Source: Halorientalis regularis (GTDB lineage Archaea; Halobacteriota; Halobacteria; Halobacteriales; Haloarculaceae). Taken from it: DNA of 64,000 nucleotides. Numbering within the stretch: position 1 is the stretch's first letter; every line of letters starts with the position of its first letter. Below the pieces are notes generated by a model. It was not told where the DNA came from. It did no database searches and saw nothing but the letters and a program-made list of their open reading frames with translations. Shown piece by piece: positions 9,084 through 17,876 of this stretch. The stretch covers positions 351,425 through 415,424 of the forward strand of contig NZ_JALJCL010000001.1 in assembly GCF_023698535.1 (NCBI RefSeq), written 5' to 3'. The position numbers and the translations under genes were made by a program.

Positions 9084-10081
9084 CCGACCTCGGGAAGATC
9101 GACCGCGACGTGTTCCGGGACGTGATCTACCCCTCGCTGGGTGCGAATCGGGACGACGTGGCGCTGGGCCCCCAGCACGGAATCGACTTCGGCGTCGTCG
9201 AGGTGGGCGACCGTGCGGTCGTGATGGCGGCCGATCCGGTCTCGCTGCTGCCCGAACTCGGGCTCGAACGGGCGGGGCGCTTCGCGCTGGAGATCGTCCT
9301 GACCGACGTGGCCGTGTCCGGCATCCCGCCGACACACCTGGCGATCAGCCTGACGCTCCCGCCGGACTGGAGCGACGAGGACCTGGCCGCGGTGTGGACC
9401 GGGCTCGCCGACCACGCCGAGCGGTTGGGCGTGAGCATCGTCACGGGCCACACCGCGCGATACCCCGGCGTCGACAGTTCCTGGGTCGGCGGGGCGACGG
9501 TGCTGGGCGTGGGCGACCCCGAGGACGTGGTTCGGCCCGACGGCGCGAGTCCCGGCGACGACCTCGTGCTGACCACGGGGCCGGCCGCGGAGCTGACCGG
9601 CCTGTTCGCGACGCTGTTTCCCGAGCAGCTGGGACTGGACGCCGGGACGGTGGCGACCGCGCAGGAACGGGTCGACGACATCGCGGCCGTCGCCGACGCT
9701 CGCGCGGCCTTCGAGGGTGGCGCGGTCACCGCGATGCACGACGCGACCGAGGGGGGCGTCGCCGGCGGCCTGGCGGAGATGGCCAGCGGCGCGGGCGTCC
9801 GGTTCGAGATCGAGTCCGACCGGGTACCGATGGCCCCGGGCGTCGAGGCGGTCTGTGACGCCGTCGACGTGGACCCGTGGACGGTGTCCAGTGCCGGCAC
9901 GCTCCTGATCACGGTCGAGTCGGGCGACGGACGGGCGGTCGCCGAGGCGGTGCGACGGCGCGGAACCGCCGCGGCCGTCGTCGGGTCCGTGACCGACGGC
10001 TCGGGTGTCGCCGTCGACGGCGAGGCTATCGAACCGCCGGATAGCGACCCTGTATGGGACGCCTTCGAGCGATTCTCGTGA
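9080..10081 (+). CDS. AIR synthase-related (PurM/ThiL/HypE-like) protein
   Basis: A 333-residue protein of the PurM superfamily, which includes ThiL (thiamine-phosphate kinase), HypE and SelD. The N-terminal ATP-binding half has the NRDDVALGPQHGIDFGVV region, and LTDVAVSGIPPTHLAISLTL follows. The C-terminal half has AMHDATEGGVAGGLAEMA, a typical AIRS C-domain segment. It overlaps the ATPase by four bases (ATGA), so it is translated with the thiamine-type importer. I infer a role in handling imported thiamine or its phosphate, but HypE-like chemistry cannot be excluded by reading alone. Confidence 0.75.
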   Translation: MTDLGKIDRDVFRDVIYPSLGANRDDVALGPQHGIDFGVVEVGDRAVVMAADPVSLLPELGLERAGRFALEIVLTDVAVSGIPPTHLAISLTLPPDWSDEDLAAVWTGLADHAERLGVSIVTGHTARYPGVDSSWVGGATVLGVGDPEDVVRPDGASPGDDLVLTTGPAAELTGLFATLFPEQLGLDAGTVATAQERVDDIAAVADARAAFEGGAVTAMHDATEGGVAGGLAEMASGAGVRFEIESDRVPMAPGVEAVCDAVDVDPWTVSSAGTLLITVESGDGRAVAEAVRRRGTAAAVVGSVTDGSGVAVDGEAIEPPDSDPVWDAFERFS

Positions 10082-10103
10082 GGGCGTCGGGCAGTCGGGA
10101 CGG

Positions 10104-11030
10104 TCAGGTCCGGAGGGCAGCCCGAGTCAACACCGCGAGGCCGAACGGGACCCAGCACGCCGTCAGCGCGACGACGCCGACGAGTGAGACGACGCCCACG
10201 CCGGGTAACGCGATCAGGACGGCCGGCGCGAGTACGCCCCAACCGCCGAACACGACCATCCCGACCTCCGGGATCGAGAGGAGGTAGCCGATCACGAACA
10301 GCGTGCAGAGTCCGACGACGACGTTGACGGGTGCCGGGAATGCGGGGAACAGCGAGGCGAAGAGAAACACGGGGTAGAAGGCGAACATCGTCCCGACCTG
10401 GATGAGCGACTGGGGCGTCAGCGGAACCCGGACGCGGTCGAAGGACTGCTCCTTGTAGTCCGTCCGCGTGGCGTAGCCGGCCGTCGTCGCGCTCGCACCG
10501 CCGCGCTGACTGCCCGCCTCTCGCCAGTCGGGCCCGCCGTCGGCACTCCCCGCCGTGGCCTCGGCCGTCTCCGTCGATCCGTCCCTGCCCGCCGATCCGC
10601 CTGCCCCCGCCGTCTCCGCCGATCCGCTCGCACCGGTGTCGGAACTCCGGGACGAGCGATCTCTGCCCGTCGTGCCACGGGCCGAGTTACTGGCGGTGCG
10701 ATCCGTGGTTCGCTCCGCCTCGCCCTGGCCGGTGGTGTCGTCCGACCCGTCCGTCTCGTGGGATTCGTCCGCGTCGGTGTCGTCCGCTGCCCAGCCGGCA
10801 CCTGCGACGTACTGGCGGTGGCCCAGTCGGTCGTAGCGGGCCCGTTCGTCCGGGTCCGTCAGGACCTCTTTGGCCCGCGTGATGCGTTTGAACTGCGTCT
10901 CCGCGTCGGGGTGGTCGCTCACGTCGGGGTGGGTCTCCTTGACCATCTCGCGGTAGGCCGCCTGTATCTCCTCGCGAGACGCGTCGGGCGGCACGTCGAG
11001 CACGTCGTAGAACGTGGGCTGGGCGTGCAT
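10104..11030 (-). CDS. Membrane-anchored J-domain protein
   Basis: A 308-residue protein. Residues 6-70 form a J domain with the HPD motif (ETHPDVSD), which stimulates the ATPase of DnaK-type chaperones. A low-complexity linker rich in Ser, Thr, Gly, Asp and Ala spans roughly residues 75-190. The last 100 residues contain three or four hydrophobic segments (FAFYPVFLFASLFPAF, VVVGLCTLFVIGYLL and others). It lacks the zinc-finger and substrate domains of true DnaJ. The J domain should face the cytoplasm, recruiting DnaK to the membrane; that is inference. ATG 11030 sits directly before the J domain. Confidence 0.8.
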   Translation of the reverse strand: MHAQPTFYDVLDVPPDASREEIQAAYREMVKETHPDVSDHPDAETQFKRITRAKEVLTDPDERARYDRLGHRQYVAGAGWAADDTDADESHETDGSDDTTGQGEAERTTDRTASNSARGTTGRDRSSRSSDTGASGSAETAGAGGSAGRDGSTETAEATAGSADGGPDWREAGSQRGGASATTAGYATRTDYKEQSFDRVRVPLTPQSLIQVGTMFAFYPVFLFASLFPAFPAPVNVVVGLCTLFVIGYLLSIPEVGMVVFGGWGVLAPAVLIALPGVGVVSLVGVVALTACWVPFGLAVLTRAALRT

Positions 11031-11205
11031 CGGGGGTTTCTGGTGGGGTGGGTGGGTAGTTGCGGGGCGACACCGAACGGGCACGGGTTCGGGATTCGTT
11101 CACACGGAGTTACGCGAGCGTGCTGATAAATCTCCCCCCGCGTTCTCGGCGCTGATACCGATCGTGACCGTGAACCTATTTGACGACACCGACCCGAGTT
11201 CGCGT

Positions 11206-12081
11206 ATGGTCTCGGCACTTTTCGACGACGACCGCTGGGAGGCGGTCGACGAGTTCGATTTCGAGGACATCACCTACCACCGCGCCAAACAGACGGGTGC
11301 GGTCCGGATCGCCTTCGACCGCCCCGCAGTGCGCAACGCCTTCCGCCCGCCGACCGTGGACGAACTCTACGTCGCGCTCGACCACGCCAAACGCCAGACC
11401 GACGTGGGCTGTGTCCTGCTGACCGGCAACGGCCCGTCCCCGAAAGACGACGGCTGGGCGTTCTGTTCCGGCGGGGACCAGACCGTTCGGGGACCGGACG
11501 GGTACCAGTACGACGAAGAGGGCAAGACCGGCCGTCTGCACATCCTCGAAGTCCAGCGGCTCATCCGGTTCATGCCCAAGCCGGTCGTCTGCATGGTGCC
11601 GGGCTGGGCCGTCGGCGGCGGCCACTCCCTGCACGTCGTCTGTGACATGACGCTGGCCAGCGAGGAACACGCGAAGTTCCTCCAGACCGACCCCGACGTG
11701 GCCTCTTTCGACGCCGGGTTCGGGTCGGCCCTGCTCGCCCAGCAGATCGGCCAGAAGAAGGCTCGCGAGGTGTTCTTCCTCGGGAAGACCTACGACGCCG
11801 ACGAGGCCGAGGAGATGGGTATGGTCAACGAGGTCGTCCCCCACGAGGAACTGGAGGAGGTCGCGCTGGCCTGGGCCGAGGCGATCAACACCAAATCGCC
11901 GACCGCGATCCGGATGCTCAAGTACGCCTTCAACCTCGCCGACGACGGGATGGTCGGCCAGCAGCTATTCGCCGGCGAGGCGACCCGCCTGGGCTACATG
12001 ACCGAGGAAGCACAGGAGGGCCGGGACGCCTTCGTCGAGGGCCGCGAGCCGGACTTCTCCGAATTCCCCTGGCATTACTAA
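11206..12081 (+). CDS. menB: 1,4-dihydroxy-2-naphthoyl-CoA synthase MenB
   Basis: A 291-residue crotonase-fold enzyme that closes the ring of o-succinylbenzoyl-CoA. MenB features are the RIAFDRPAVRNAFRP entry, the oxyanion-hole segment GWAFCSGGDQTVRG, PGWAVGGGHSLHVVCD, DVASFDAGFGSALLA and the C-terminal FVEGREPDFSEFPW ending that distinguishes MenB from ordinary enoyl-CoA hydratases. A TATA-like CTATTT lies about 27 bases before ATG 11206, indicating a separate leaderless transcript rather than part of an operon with the divergent J-domain gene. Confidence 0.93.
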   Translation: MVSALFDDDRWEAVDEFDFEDITYHRAKQTGAVRIAFDRPAVRNAFRPPTVDELYVALDHAKRQTDVGCVLLTGNGPSPKDDGWAFCSGGDQTVRGPDGYQYDEEGKTGRLHILEVQRLIRFMPKPVVCMVPGWAVGGGHSLHVVCDMTLASEEHAKFLQTDPDVASFDAGFGSALLAQQIGQKKAREVFFLGKTYDADEAEEMGMVNEVVPHEELEEVALAWAEAINTKSPTAIRMLKYAFNLADDGMVGQQLFAGEATRLGYMTEEAQEGRDAFVEGREPDFSEFPWHY

Positions 12082-12147
12082 TAATAGACCGACATTATTC
12101 TGGCTGTGAGCGAGCGACCGAACCGGGGGGAGCGGTCTCTCGATAGA

Positions 12148-12161
12148 TAATTTTTATAAAT
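12148..12161 (+). promoter_or_regulatory. TATA box of exported protease gene
   Basis: The AT-rich run TAATTTTTATAAAT stands out in otherwise GC-rich DNA and lies about 26 bases before the GTG at 12183. It is a strong archaeal TATA candidate and supports that start as leaderless. Confidence 0.6.
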
Positions 12162-12182
12162 CCTCAGTCATATCTCCGGGGT

Positions 12183-15100
12183 GTGTCAGAGGTGACTTTT
12201 CGACGGTTACGGGTCGCCGCGCTGATCGTCGTGGCGGCGACGGTCTTCGGTCTCGCGACGGGGACGGCAACGGCTTCGGGAGCGGTGACGGCCACGAACG
12301 CGACCGCAGTCGGGGGCGCACAGCAGGCCACCGTCGAGGTCGTCGTGGTCGAAGCGGGATCGGAGGATCCGATCGATGGGATCAGCGTCTTCGCGGAGTG
12401 GGACGGCGGGTCGGTACTCAGAGAGACCGCGCCCAACGGCCGGGTACTGCTCGACGTGCCACGAGGGGGCCGCGTCGAGGTCACCGTGGTGTCCCAGCGG
12501 TACCACCGCGACTCGCCGTTCGTAATCGAGAGTGCCGCTGCCGGGGAGGTCGTCGTGCCGGTGACACCCTTCGGGAACGCGCCGCCGACCGCCGGGGACG
12601 TGACGGTCTCGACGACCGCGGGGGCGGCGGTGTCGGGGACCTTCGACGCGACCGATCCCGACGGCGGGTCGCTGGAGTACACTATCGTCCAGCGGCCGAC
12701 CCACGGAACGGTCGAGTTGGCCGGTGACGAGTTTACCTACCGGCCGCCAGCCGGCTTCAGCGGGTCCGCCGGGTTCCAGTATCGGGTGCGCGACGGGAAC
12801 GGCGGGACCGATACGGCTAGCGTCACGGTCGAGGTCCGGGAGGCGGGCGGTGGCGGCGTCTCGCGGGTCGCGTTCGACTACCGGAACTACGGCCCCGACC
12901 CGAACCTGGCGGTCAACGGCGACCGCCGGTTCGCGGCGTTCCCGTCGCTGGACGGGGCGACCGTCGGCGGCGCGACGGTGTCGGTCCGGGAGCGCGGCGA
13001 CAGCGGTTACGCCGGGACCGTCGTCGTGACCGGTGACATCACCTCCTTCAGCGTCGGCGGGGTGGAACACTGGATCGACAACGTGACGCTGTCGACCGGA
13101 GCGACGACACGGACCGTCCGGTTCTCGAACCTGCGCCAAGCACAGCCCTACGAACCGGGCGACACGATCACTTCGGTGCCGACGGGCGTCGAGATGCGCG
13201 TCGAACCCCTCGCCCGCGAGGATGGATCGACCTACTCGGGGACTCCACAGGTCTCGAACGGCAAGTACTGGTTCGGGAACACCAATCTCCGGTTCCTGCT
13301 CGACAGCGTCGGCTCCGGCGCGCCGAGCATCGACGCGTCGTCGCTTCAGATCGTTCCATACCCCGTTCCCGTCGGGACCGAGCCCGAAATCAACGTGCAG
13401 ATCAGCAACGCGGACTCGGCGTCGGTTCTCGTCGACCCGACCGGGACCGGAGAGACGGTGGACGTGCCGCTCGAAAACCTCGCCGGCGATCTCTGGAGCG
13501 CGAGTCTCGACGACGCCGCCGTTCTGGACGGTCTCGACGCGGGGGCCGAGGTCGACCTGACGATCCAGGTGAAAAACGACGCCGGGACAACGACGCTGGA
13601 TCGATTCTACGGCGGGTCGCCACCGGACGGGGTCGCGTCGACGACCGATCCCGACCTCGATTACTACCTCTTCGAGCAGGTCAGGGACGCGGCGGTGGTC
13701 GTCGGAGAGCTGGCCGACGAGCCGGTCGCCGCGGACGCCATACCCAGTCGTGAGGGACGGAATCAGTGGCGCTTCGCCCGGGAACTGTACGTCAACAACT
13801 ATTACGGCTCCGGGAACGGGTCGATGGGAGCCGTCGGGTTCGATCTCGAACTGTTCACCAACGACGGCGACCTCTATCAGGTCGAGGGAACGCGATCCAC
13901 TTACGAGAACGACGACGCACATCCGCGGTTCGCGGCGGACCTCCGGGCGGTCGTCGAGTCGGAGATCGTCTTCGAGCGGTTCGACGTCTGGATCGCGTCC
14001 CACTCGGGCGAATCGCTCGGCCGGGCGTTCTTTTGTCCGCAACTCCCCGAGAAGGGGCTCCGAGCGGAACTCGATTTCTATGGGTGGGGGTGTGACAAAT
14101 CCGGGTCCGGGGCCCGGACGGTGTACGTGACCGCGACCGGACTGGTGGGTGACGAGGGACACGGGACCGACGTGTGGCTCCACGAGTTCGGCCACGACCG
14201 GGGGCTCGACGACCTCTACGAGGGCGGGAGTTCGATTGCGACGCTGATGGGGTCCGGGGCGAACTTCCGCCGGATCGGAACCCTCAGCCGGATCGGACTG
14301 AACGACGGCTCGTGGGACCCGGGGGTCGAGTGGCTCGACACGGATCCGATTCCGGTCGCCGACCTCCCGTCGGGCGGGCGGACCGTCACGGTGCCGCGGC
14401 TCGAAACGCTCGATCTCGGCGACGAAGTGCCGGTGATCGAGGGGAAAAAGACGGTCAAGTACCTCGACGAACAATCGACGTTCGTTCCGGGGTACCGTCC
14501 GGCACCCCTGTCCGAGACGCCGGTCCTCTGGCTCTACCGGGCGGCTCCGGGGACTCTCGGCGGCGAGGTCAGAGAGCGGATCGGCACTCTCACCGACGTC
14601 GGCGAGTCGCTACGGCACCCGCTCGGTATCAGGTCGCCCGAACACGTCCGGTTCGAACTGACTGACAAGAGCGACGGCGAAGCCACGCTCGCCGTCGAAA
14701 CGACGACGCCGCGGCCGAACACGTACACGGTCGTCATGCAGGATCGAGTACGAACGGGACCCGACCGGATCATCGCCGCGCCCGACGACCGGACCGACGG
14801 ACAGGACCTCCATCTGGTCGCGATAGACGACCGGGGCCGACGCGTCGGCGTCACTGCGAGCGGCGAGTACGTGACCGAGATTCCGGGGGCAAGAGCGTCC
14901 GGCGACCGAGACGGGCTGGAGTGGGTCTCGGTCCCGCGGGACGCCGACGTCCGGTTCCGCGTCCGGAGCGACAGCGCGGCCTCGTCCCCGACGACGGAGG
15001 GCGCCGCCCGCGGGAACGTGACCCTCGCCTACCGGACGGCGGTCACGCGGACCGGGGACGACCCCCGGATCGTCCGACGGAACGGTAGCTACGCGGTGGC

Positions 15101-15587
15101 GGACGCGGCGACGGGCGTGGCGACCAACCGAACCGTGGAACCGGGCGCGAGTGTGCCGGCCCTGGACGCGCGGGTCGTCGCCGTAGCGGCGGCGAGTCCG
15201 CGGACGGCGAGCCCCGGCGAAGCGGTCGCGTTCGACGGGTCCTCGTCGTTCTCCCTCGACGGGTCGGTCGAGCGGTACGCCTGGGACCTCGACGGGGACG
15301 GGAGTACCGAAGCGAGTGGTCGGCGGGCACAGACGTCGTTCGCGGACGCCGGCACGCACACGGTGTCGCTGCTCGTCACGGGATCGGAGGGGCTCACCGA
15401 CACCGCGAACGTCACTGTCTCGGTCGCGGCGGCCGACGACCCGAACGACGAGGACGACGGGTCCGGGACATCGGCGGGCGACGGTCCCGGGTTCGGCGTC
15501 GTCGCCGCGCTCGTGGCGCTGACGCTCGTCGTGGCTCGACTCCGTCGGACGTCCCGCGAGCGAACCGAAGGGACTCGCCGAAACTGA
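12183..15587 (+). CDS. Exported metzincin-like metalloprotease with PKD and PGF-CTERM
   Basis: A 1134-residue exported protein. It starts with a signal peptide (VAALIVVAATVFGLATG) and a cadherin/VCBS-like repeat at about residues 130-215 (NAPPTAGDVTV to GTDTASVTVEV). A middle region ends in HEFGHDRGLDDLY near residue 667, a HExxHxxGxxD zinc-protease motif. A PKD domain follows at about 1000-1080 (YAWDLDGDGSTEASG), then an acidic linker and a C-terminal GPGFGVVAALVALTLV helix with arginines, a PGF-CTERM sorting signal processed by archaeosortase in relatives. The start is GTG. Protease activity is inferred from the motif; the substrate is unknown. Confidence 0.72.
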   Translation: MSEVTFRRLRVAALIVVAATVFGLATGTATASGAVTATNATAVGGAQQATVEVVVVEAGSEDPIDGISVFAEWDGGSVLRETAPNGRVLLDVPRGGRVEVTVVSQRYHRDSPFVIESAAAGEVVVPVTPFGNAPPTAGDVTVSTTAGAAVSGTFDATDPDGGSLEYTIVQRPTHGTVELAGDEFTYRPPAGFSGSAGFQYRVRDGNGGTDTASVTVEVREAGGGGVSRVAFDYRNYGPDPNLAVNGDRRFAAFPSLDGATVGGATVSVRERGDSGYAGTVVVTGDITSFSVGGVEHWIDNVTLSTGATTRTVRFSNLRQAQPYEPGDTITSVPTGVEMRVEPLAREDGSTYSGTPQVSNGKYWFGNTNLRFLLDSVGSGAPSIDASSLQIVPYPVPVGTEPEINVQISNADSASVLVDPTGTGETVDVPLENLAGDLWSASLDDAAVLDGLDAGAEVDLTIQVKNDAGTTTLDRFYGGSPPDGVASTTDPDLDYYLFEQVRDAAVVVGELADEPVAADAIPSREGRNQWRFARELYVNNYYGSGNGSMGAVGFDLELFTNDGDLYQVEGTRSTYENDDAHPRFAADLRAVVESEIVFERFDVWIASHSGESLGRAFFCPQLPEKGLRAELDFYGWGCDKSGSGARTVYVTATGLVGDEGHGTDVWLHEFGHDRGLDDLYEGGSSIATLMGSGANFRRIGTLSRIGLNDGSWDPGVEWLDTDPIPVADLPSGGRTVTVPRLETLDLGDEVPVIEGKKTVKYLDEQSTFVPGYRPAPLSETPVLWLYRAAPGTLGGEVRERIGTLTDVGESLRHPLGIRSPEHVRFELTDKSDGEATLAVETTTPRPNTYTVVMQDRVRTGPDRIIAAPDDRTDGQDLHLVAIDDRGRRVGVTASGEYVTEIPGARASGDRDGLEWVSVPRDADVRFRVRSDSAASSPTTEGAARGNVTLAYRTAVTRTGDDPRIVRRNGSYAVADAATGVATNRTVEPGASVPALDARVVAVAAASPRTASPGEAVAFDGSSSFSLDGSVERYAWDLDGDGSTEASGRRAQTSFADAGTHTVSLLVTGSEGLTDTANVTVSVAAADDPNDEDDGSGTSAGDGPGFGVVAALVALTLVVARLRRTSRERTEGTRRN

Positions 15588-15670
15588 CCCACCGTTCGTC
15601 GGGAACGACCGGGCCTCCGACACTCGACCCGCCCGACCACTTATTACCGATAGCGTGACAATCGCCGTCC

Positions 15671-17773
15671 GTGACGAGTAGCGCGCGGAGTCTCGCGGTC
15701 GGCGTACTCCTGTTCGCGGCGGTCGGGGCCGTCGCCGGGGTCGGAGCCGGCGCGACCGGTGCACAGGTCGCCGACGAACCGACCGACAACGGGAGCCTCT
15801 GGGCACGGACATACTTCACGAGTGCCCGGGACGAGTGGGACCAGCGGATCTACGGCGTCACGCGGACCGACGACGGTCTCCTGCTGGTCGGGACGGGCCG
15901 GAACGACCTGTTCGGCGACGAGGTGGTCGCGTACGCTGCCGAGACGACCCGCGACGGTCGTGGGACCTGGGGCCGGCCGTACATGCACGCCGCGACGCAC
16001 ACGCGCGCCCTCCACGACGGCCTGAAACTCGACGACGGCCGGTACGTCTTCGCCGGGACGACCAACGCCCCGTCGATGACCGGCGTGGGCCAGTACCTCC
16101 TGTTCGACAACACCGGCGACATCCACACCTGGCGGTACGCTCGCGGCCACGGCGCGTTCTACGACGTACTCTTGCTGAACGCGACCCGCGTCGTCGCCGT
16201 CGGCTCCGAACGGATCTGGGCCGTAGAGACCGCCCGTGGTGACGGCGGCCGTACGTGGACCCACACACCGCTGAGCGAGGTTACCCTCCGGGCCGGGACG
16301 CGGGCCGAAGACAGCATTCTCGTGGCCGGCACACAGGAGAGGAACGACGGCAGGACGACCGGCTACGTGGCCGAACTGGGGCCCGACGGCGACCGTCGAT
16401 GGCGCCGGACGGTCGGTGGGCAGTCGGTTCGGTTGCAGGCTATCACGACCGTCGGAGACGACATCGTCGTCGGCGGGACCGACGGTCAGGGCGGTTGGCT
16501 GGCCCGACTCGCCGCGGACGGGGACACGCTGTGGACGCGAAGACCGTTCCCGGACGGCGGCCGAGTCGACGCGGTCGCGAGCGGCCCGGACGGGACGGTA
16601 CTCGCCGCGGGCGAGACGGGGAACGGCACCGGTGTCGTCGCCCAGTTCGGCGCTGGCGGCCGGACGGTCTGGCGTGGCCGCCACGGCGCGGAGATCAACG
16701 GACTCCTCCCGGTGCGAAACGGAACGACTGTCGCCGTCGGCGCACGGTCTGACGGCGGCCATCTCGACGCCTACGCCACACGCATCGACTTCCGGCCCCC
16801 GGCGGCCGCCATCACGGTCGGGACCGACCGTGCGGAAGTCGGGAACACGACCGTCAGGCTCCGAGCGAACGGCTCGACCGACAACTTCGGCGTCGCCCGA
16901 TACCACTGGGACACCGACGGCGACGGCAGGACGGACCATACTACCGAGGAGCCGATCCTGCGGTACGTCCCGGCAGAGACCGGCACGATCCGGCCACGAG
17001 TCACGGTCGGAGACGCGAGTGGCAGAACGGACACGGCCACCGCGACCACGGCGATCGACGTGACGGACACGACCCCACCGACCGCGGTGTTCCCCCGACC
17101 CTCGTCGGGAGTGGTGGCCGCCGGAGAACCGACCATCCTGTCGGCGACCGGGAGCCGTGACAACGGCGTGATCCGGGCCTACCGCTGGGACTTCGACGGC
17201 GACGGCAAGCCCGAGACCACGACCGATAACGCGGCGGTCGTCCACACGTTCGACGGGCGAAACCGAACCTACGAGGTCGGGCTGACGGTCGTCGACGGAG
17301 CGGGACAGCGCGACACCACCTCGCGACTGATCGAGACCAGGCGAAACGACCCGCCGGAACTCGCCCTGTCGGTCGACCACGTCGCCTCGGAACTGTACGA
17401 CGACGGCTACGAGGCCCGGCTCGTGGCCGACGTGACGAACACCGTCGGGAACGCGACGGTCCGGTGGCGACTCCCGAACGGGACCATCCTGACCGGTCGG
17501 GCGATCAGCTTCGAGTTCCAGGAACTGGGGAGTACAGTCGAGGCGAGCCTCACCGACGAGTGCGGCGGGTCGGACTACGAGGTCATGGAGTTGACCCGTG
17601 CGGCCGAGGGCAAGACCGTCAACCGGAACGCCGGGGACCTCCCGACGACCGAGCGCGAGGAGACTGGAGCGAGCATCGAGAGCGAGCGAACGGCGACCGC
17701 CGGTCCCGGACTCGGCGCTGTGGCCGGTGCCCTCGCGCTGCTGCTGGTGGCACTGCTGTTGGCACGCGATTGA
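15671..17773 (+). CDS. Exported beta-propeller-like PKD protein with PGF-CTERM
   Basis: A 700-residue exported protein. After an N-terminal signal peptide (residues 6-30), residues 45-365 contain repeated blades of the type DDGLLLVGTG, DDGRYVFAGTT, EDSILVAGTQ, GDDIVVGGTDGQGGWLARL and DGTVLAAGETGN, suggesting a beta-propeller. Two PKD-like domains follow, with YHWDTDGDGRTDHT near residue 415 and YRWDFDGDGKPETT near 505. The C-terminus is GPGLGAVAGALALLLVALLL, a PGF-CTERM-like anchor. GTG 15671 is about 30 bases downstream of a TTATTA element. It probably sits in the cell envelope beside the upstream protease; function is unknown. Confidence 0.7.
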   Translation: MTSSARSLAVGVLLFAAVGAVAGVGAGATGAQVADEPTDNGSLWARTYFTSARDEWDQRIYGVTRTDDGLLLVGTGRNDLFGDEVVAYAAETTRDGRGTWGRPYMHAATHTRALHDGLKLDDGRYVFAGTTNAPSMTGVGQYLLFDNTGDIHTWRYARGHGAFYDVLLLNATRVVAVGSERIWAVETARGDGGRTWTHTPLSEVTLRAGTRAEDSILVAGTQERNDGRTTGYVAELGPDGDRRWRRTVGGQSVRLQAITTVGDDIVVGGTDGQGGWLARLAADGDTLWTRRPFPDGGRVDAVASGPDGTVLAAGETGNGTGVVAQFGAGGRTVWRGRHGAEINGLLPVRNGTTVAVGARSDGGHLDAYATRIDFRPPAAAITVGTDRAEVGNTTVRLRANGSTDNFGVARYHWDTDGDGRTDHTTEEPILRYVPAETGTIRPRVTVGDASGRTDTATATTAIDVTDTTPPTAVFPRPSSGVVAAGEPTILSATGSRDNGVIRAYRWDFDGDGKPETTTDNAAVVHTFDGRNRTYEVGLTVVDGAGQRDTTSRLIETRRNDPPELALSVDHVASELYDDGYEARLVADVTNTVGNATVRWRLPNGTILTGRAISFEFQELGSTVEASLTDECGGSDYEVMELTRAAEGKTVNRNAGDLPTTEREETGASIESERTATAGPGLGAVAGALALLLVALLLARD

Positions 17774-17876
17774 CCTCGCGTCCTGCAGTCAAGCGGGCCG
17801 GCACACGGTGTCTGCTGTACTCAGTTCACGGACGGAGTGGCAACCTTCACACGGCTGGACCACCAACTGTACAGCA

